Source of the DNA: Paracoccaceae bacterium
GTDB lineage: Bacteria > Pseudomonadota > Alphaproteobacteria > Rhodobacterales > Rhodobacteraceae
Length of the DNA stretch: 5,969 nucleotides
NCBI GenBank assembly: GCA_013214715.1
Contig: JABSSB010000213.1
Span: 1 to 5,969 of the forward strand
Direction: 5' to 3'
A program made the translations under genes and the position numbers. Under the pieces are notes generated by a model. That model had not been told where the DNA came from, made no database searches, and saw only the letters and a list, made by a program, of their open reading frames with translations. Each line of letters opens with the position of its first letter. Within the stretch, counting starts at the first letter, position 1. Below are positions 5,577 through 5,969 of the stretch, piece by piece.

Positions 5577-5969
5577 CCAAAGCTGACATTCATCCCACCC
5601 ACCCCGACGACATCCCCGGCTTGCAGCAAGTGCTGCATGAGACAGATCTGTTCCCGCCCAACCTGCTGCCCGATCTGCTGGCGCAGGGCGGGGCGGATAT
5701 CTGGCTGAGTTGCCATGTCAATGGCGCGGCCTTTGGCTTGGGCCTGACCGCGCCCGACTCCATGACCGACGGCACGTGGACTATGCGCGCGCTGCCCGTG
5801 CGGCCCGAGGTTCAGGGGCAGGGTCTGGGCGCGACATTGGTCACAGCCAGCGAAGACCGGCTGCGCAGCCTTGGCGCAAGACTGCAGATCCTGGACACAT
5901 CCGGCACCGATGCCTTCACCGCGACCCGCGCGTTTTATGTCGCACAAGGTTATGATCGCGAAGCCCGCA
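5573..5969 (+). CDS. GNAT-family N-acetyltransferase, partial (YjhQ position)
   Basis: The N-terminal 132 residues of a GNAT protein are visible; the gene continues past the window edge. These enzymes move an acetyl group from acetyl-CoA to an amine. The acetyl-CoA loop is QGQGLG in MRALPVRPEVQGQGLGATLV (residues 71-90), preceded by the usual strand and followed by the helix LVTASEDRLRSLGA. The motif B region TRAFYVAQGYDREAR near the edge is typical of compact 145-165-residue GNATs. AGGA (5560-5563) lies 9 nt before the ATG. The ATGA overlap with yjhX implies coupled synthesis. In E. coli the gene next to yjhX, yjhQ, encodes a GNAT-like antitoxin, so this may be its functional equivalent. Without the C-terminus I cannot say whether it is an ortholog or an ordinary acetyltransferase. 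Confidence 0.87.
   Translation, partial: MTKADIHPTHPDDIPGLQQVLHETDLFPPNLLPDLLAQGGADIWLSCHVNGAAFGLGLTAPDSMTDGTWTMRALPVRPEVQGQGLGATLVTASEDRLRSLGARLQILDTSGTDAFTATRAFYVAQGYDREAR

Noticed and set aside
5516..5947. Minus-strand open frame opposite the GNAT gene
   Set aside because: The plus strand has a recognisable GNAT acetyl-CoA motif; the complement frame has no recognisable features.
1..5969. CRISPR array, tRNA, rRNA, insertion sequence or transposase
   Set aside because: No regularly spaced identical repeats, cloverleaf, rRNA core sequence or transposase motif was found on either strand.

Overview
The window looks like chromosomal DNA of an alphaproteobacterium, most likely Rhodobacteraceae/Roseobacter group. 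This rests on GC-rich genes with GC-ending codons, the protein textures, and my recollection that a magnesium transporter/5-FCL neighbourhood is familiar in that family. No 16S rRNA or other decisive marker is present, so the placement is inference.

Layout. (1) Positions 1-1737 are visibly less GC-rich than the rest. They hold one unrecognised membrane protein gene (355-1410, +) between two long non-coding stretches. These stretches carry several inverted repeats and two diverged copies of a ~30-bp element, one on each side of the gene. An open reading frame without a normal start (1509-1688, -) may be a gene relic. (2) A guanine deaminase gene (guaD, 1738-3033, -) ends in a convincing intrinsic terminator and is transcribed divergently from (3) a two-gene unit: mgtE (Mg2+ channel/transporter, 3183-4565, +) and 5-formyltetrahydrofolate cyclo-ligase (4562-5134, +), which share an ATGA stop/start overlap. 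(4) After a 181-bp leader with hairpins and a possible 8-codon ORF comes a second ATGA-coupled pair: a YjhX/TopAI (UPF0386) protein (5316-5576, +) and a GNAT acetyltransferase that runs off the window (5573-5969, +).

How they work together. guaD serves purine salvage/catabolism (guanine to xanthine). MgtE imports Mg2+ under control of its own cytosolic sensor domain. 5-FCL returns 5-formyl-THF to the one-carbon pool using Mg-ATP. The yjhX-GNAT pair has the architecture of the E. coli topAI (yjhX)-yjhQ toxin-antitoxin operon, where YjhX inhibits DNA topoisomerase I and YjhQ, a GNAT-like protein, counteracts it. This pair and its leader are the most interesting part of the window. The low-GC islet at the left end, with its flanking repeats and cysteine-rich membrane protein, is second.
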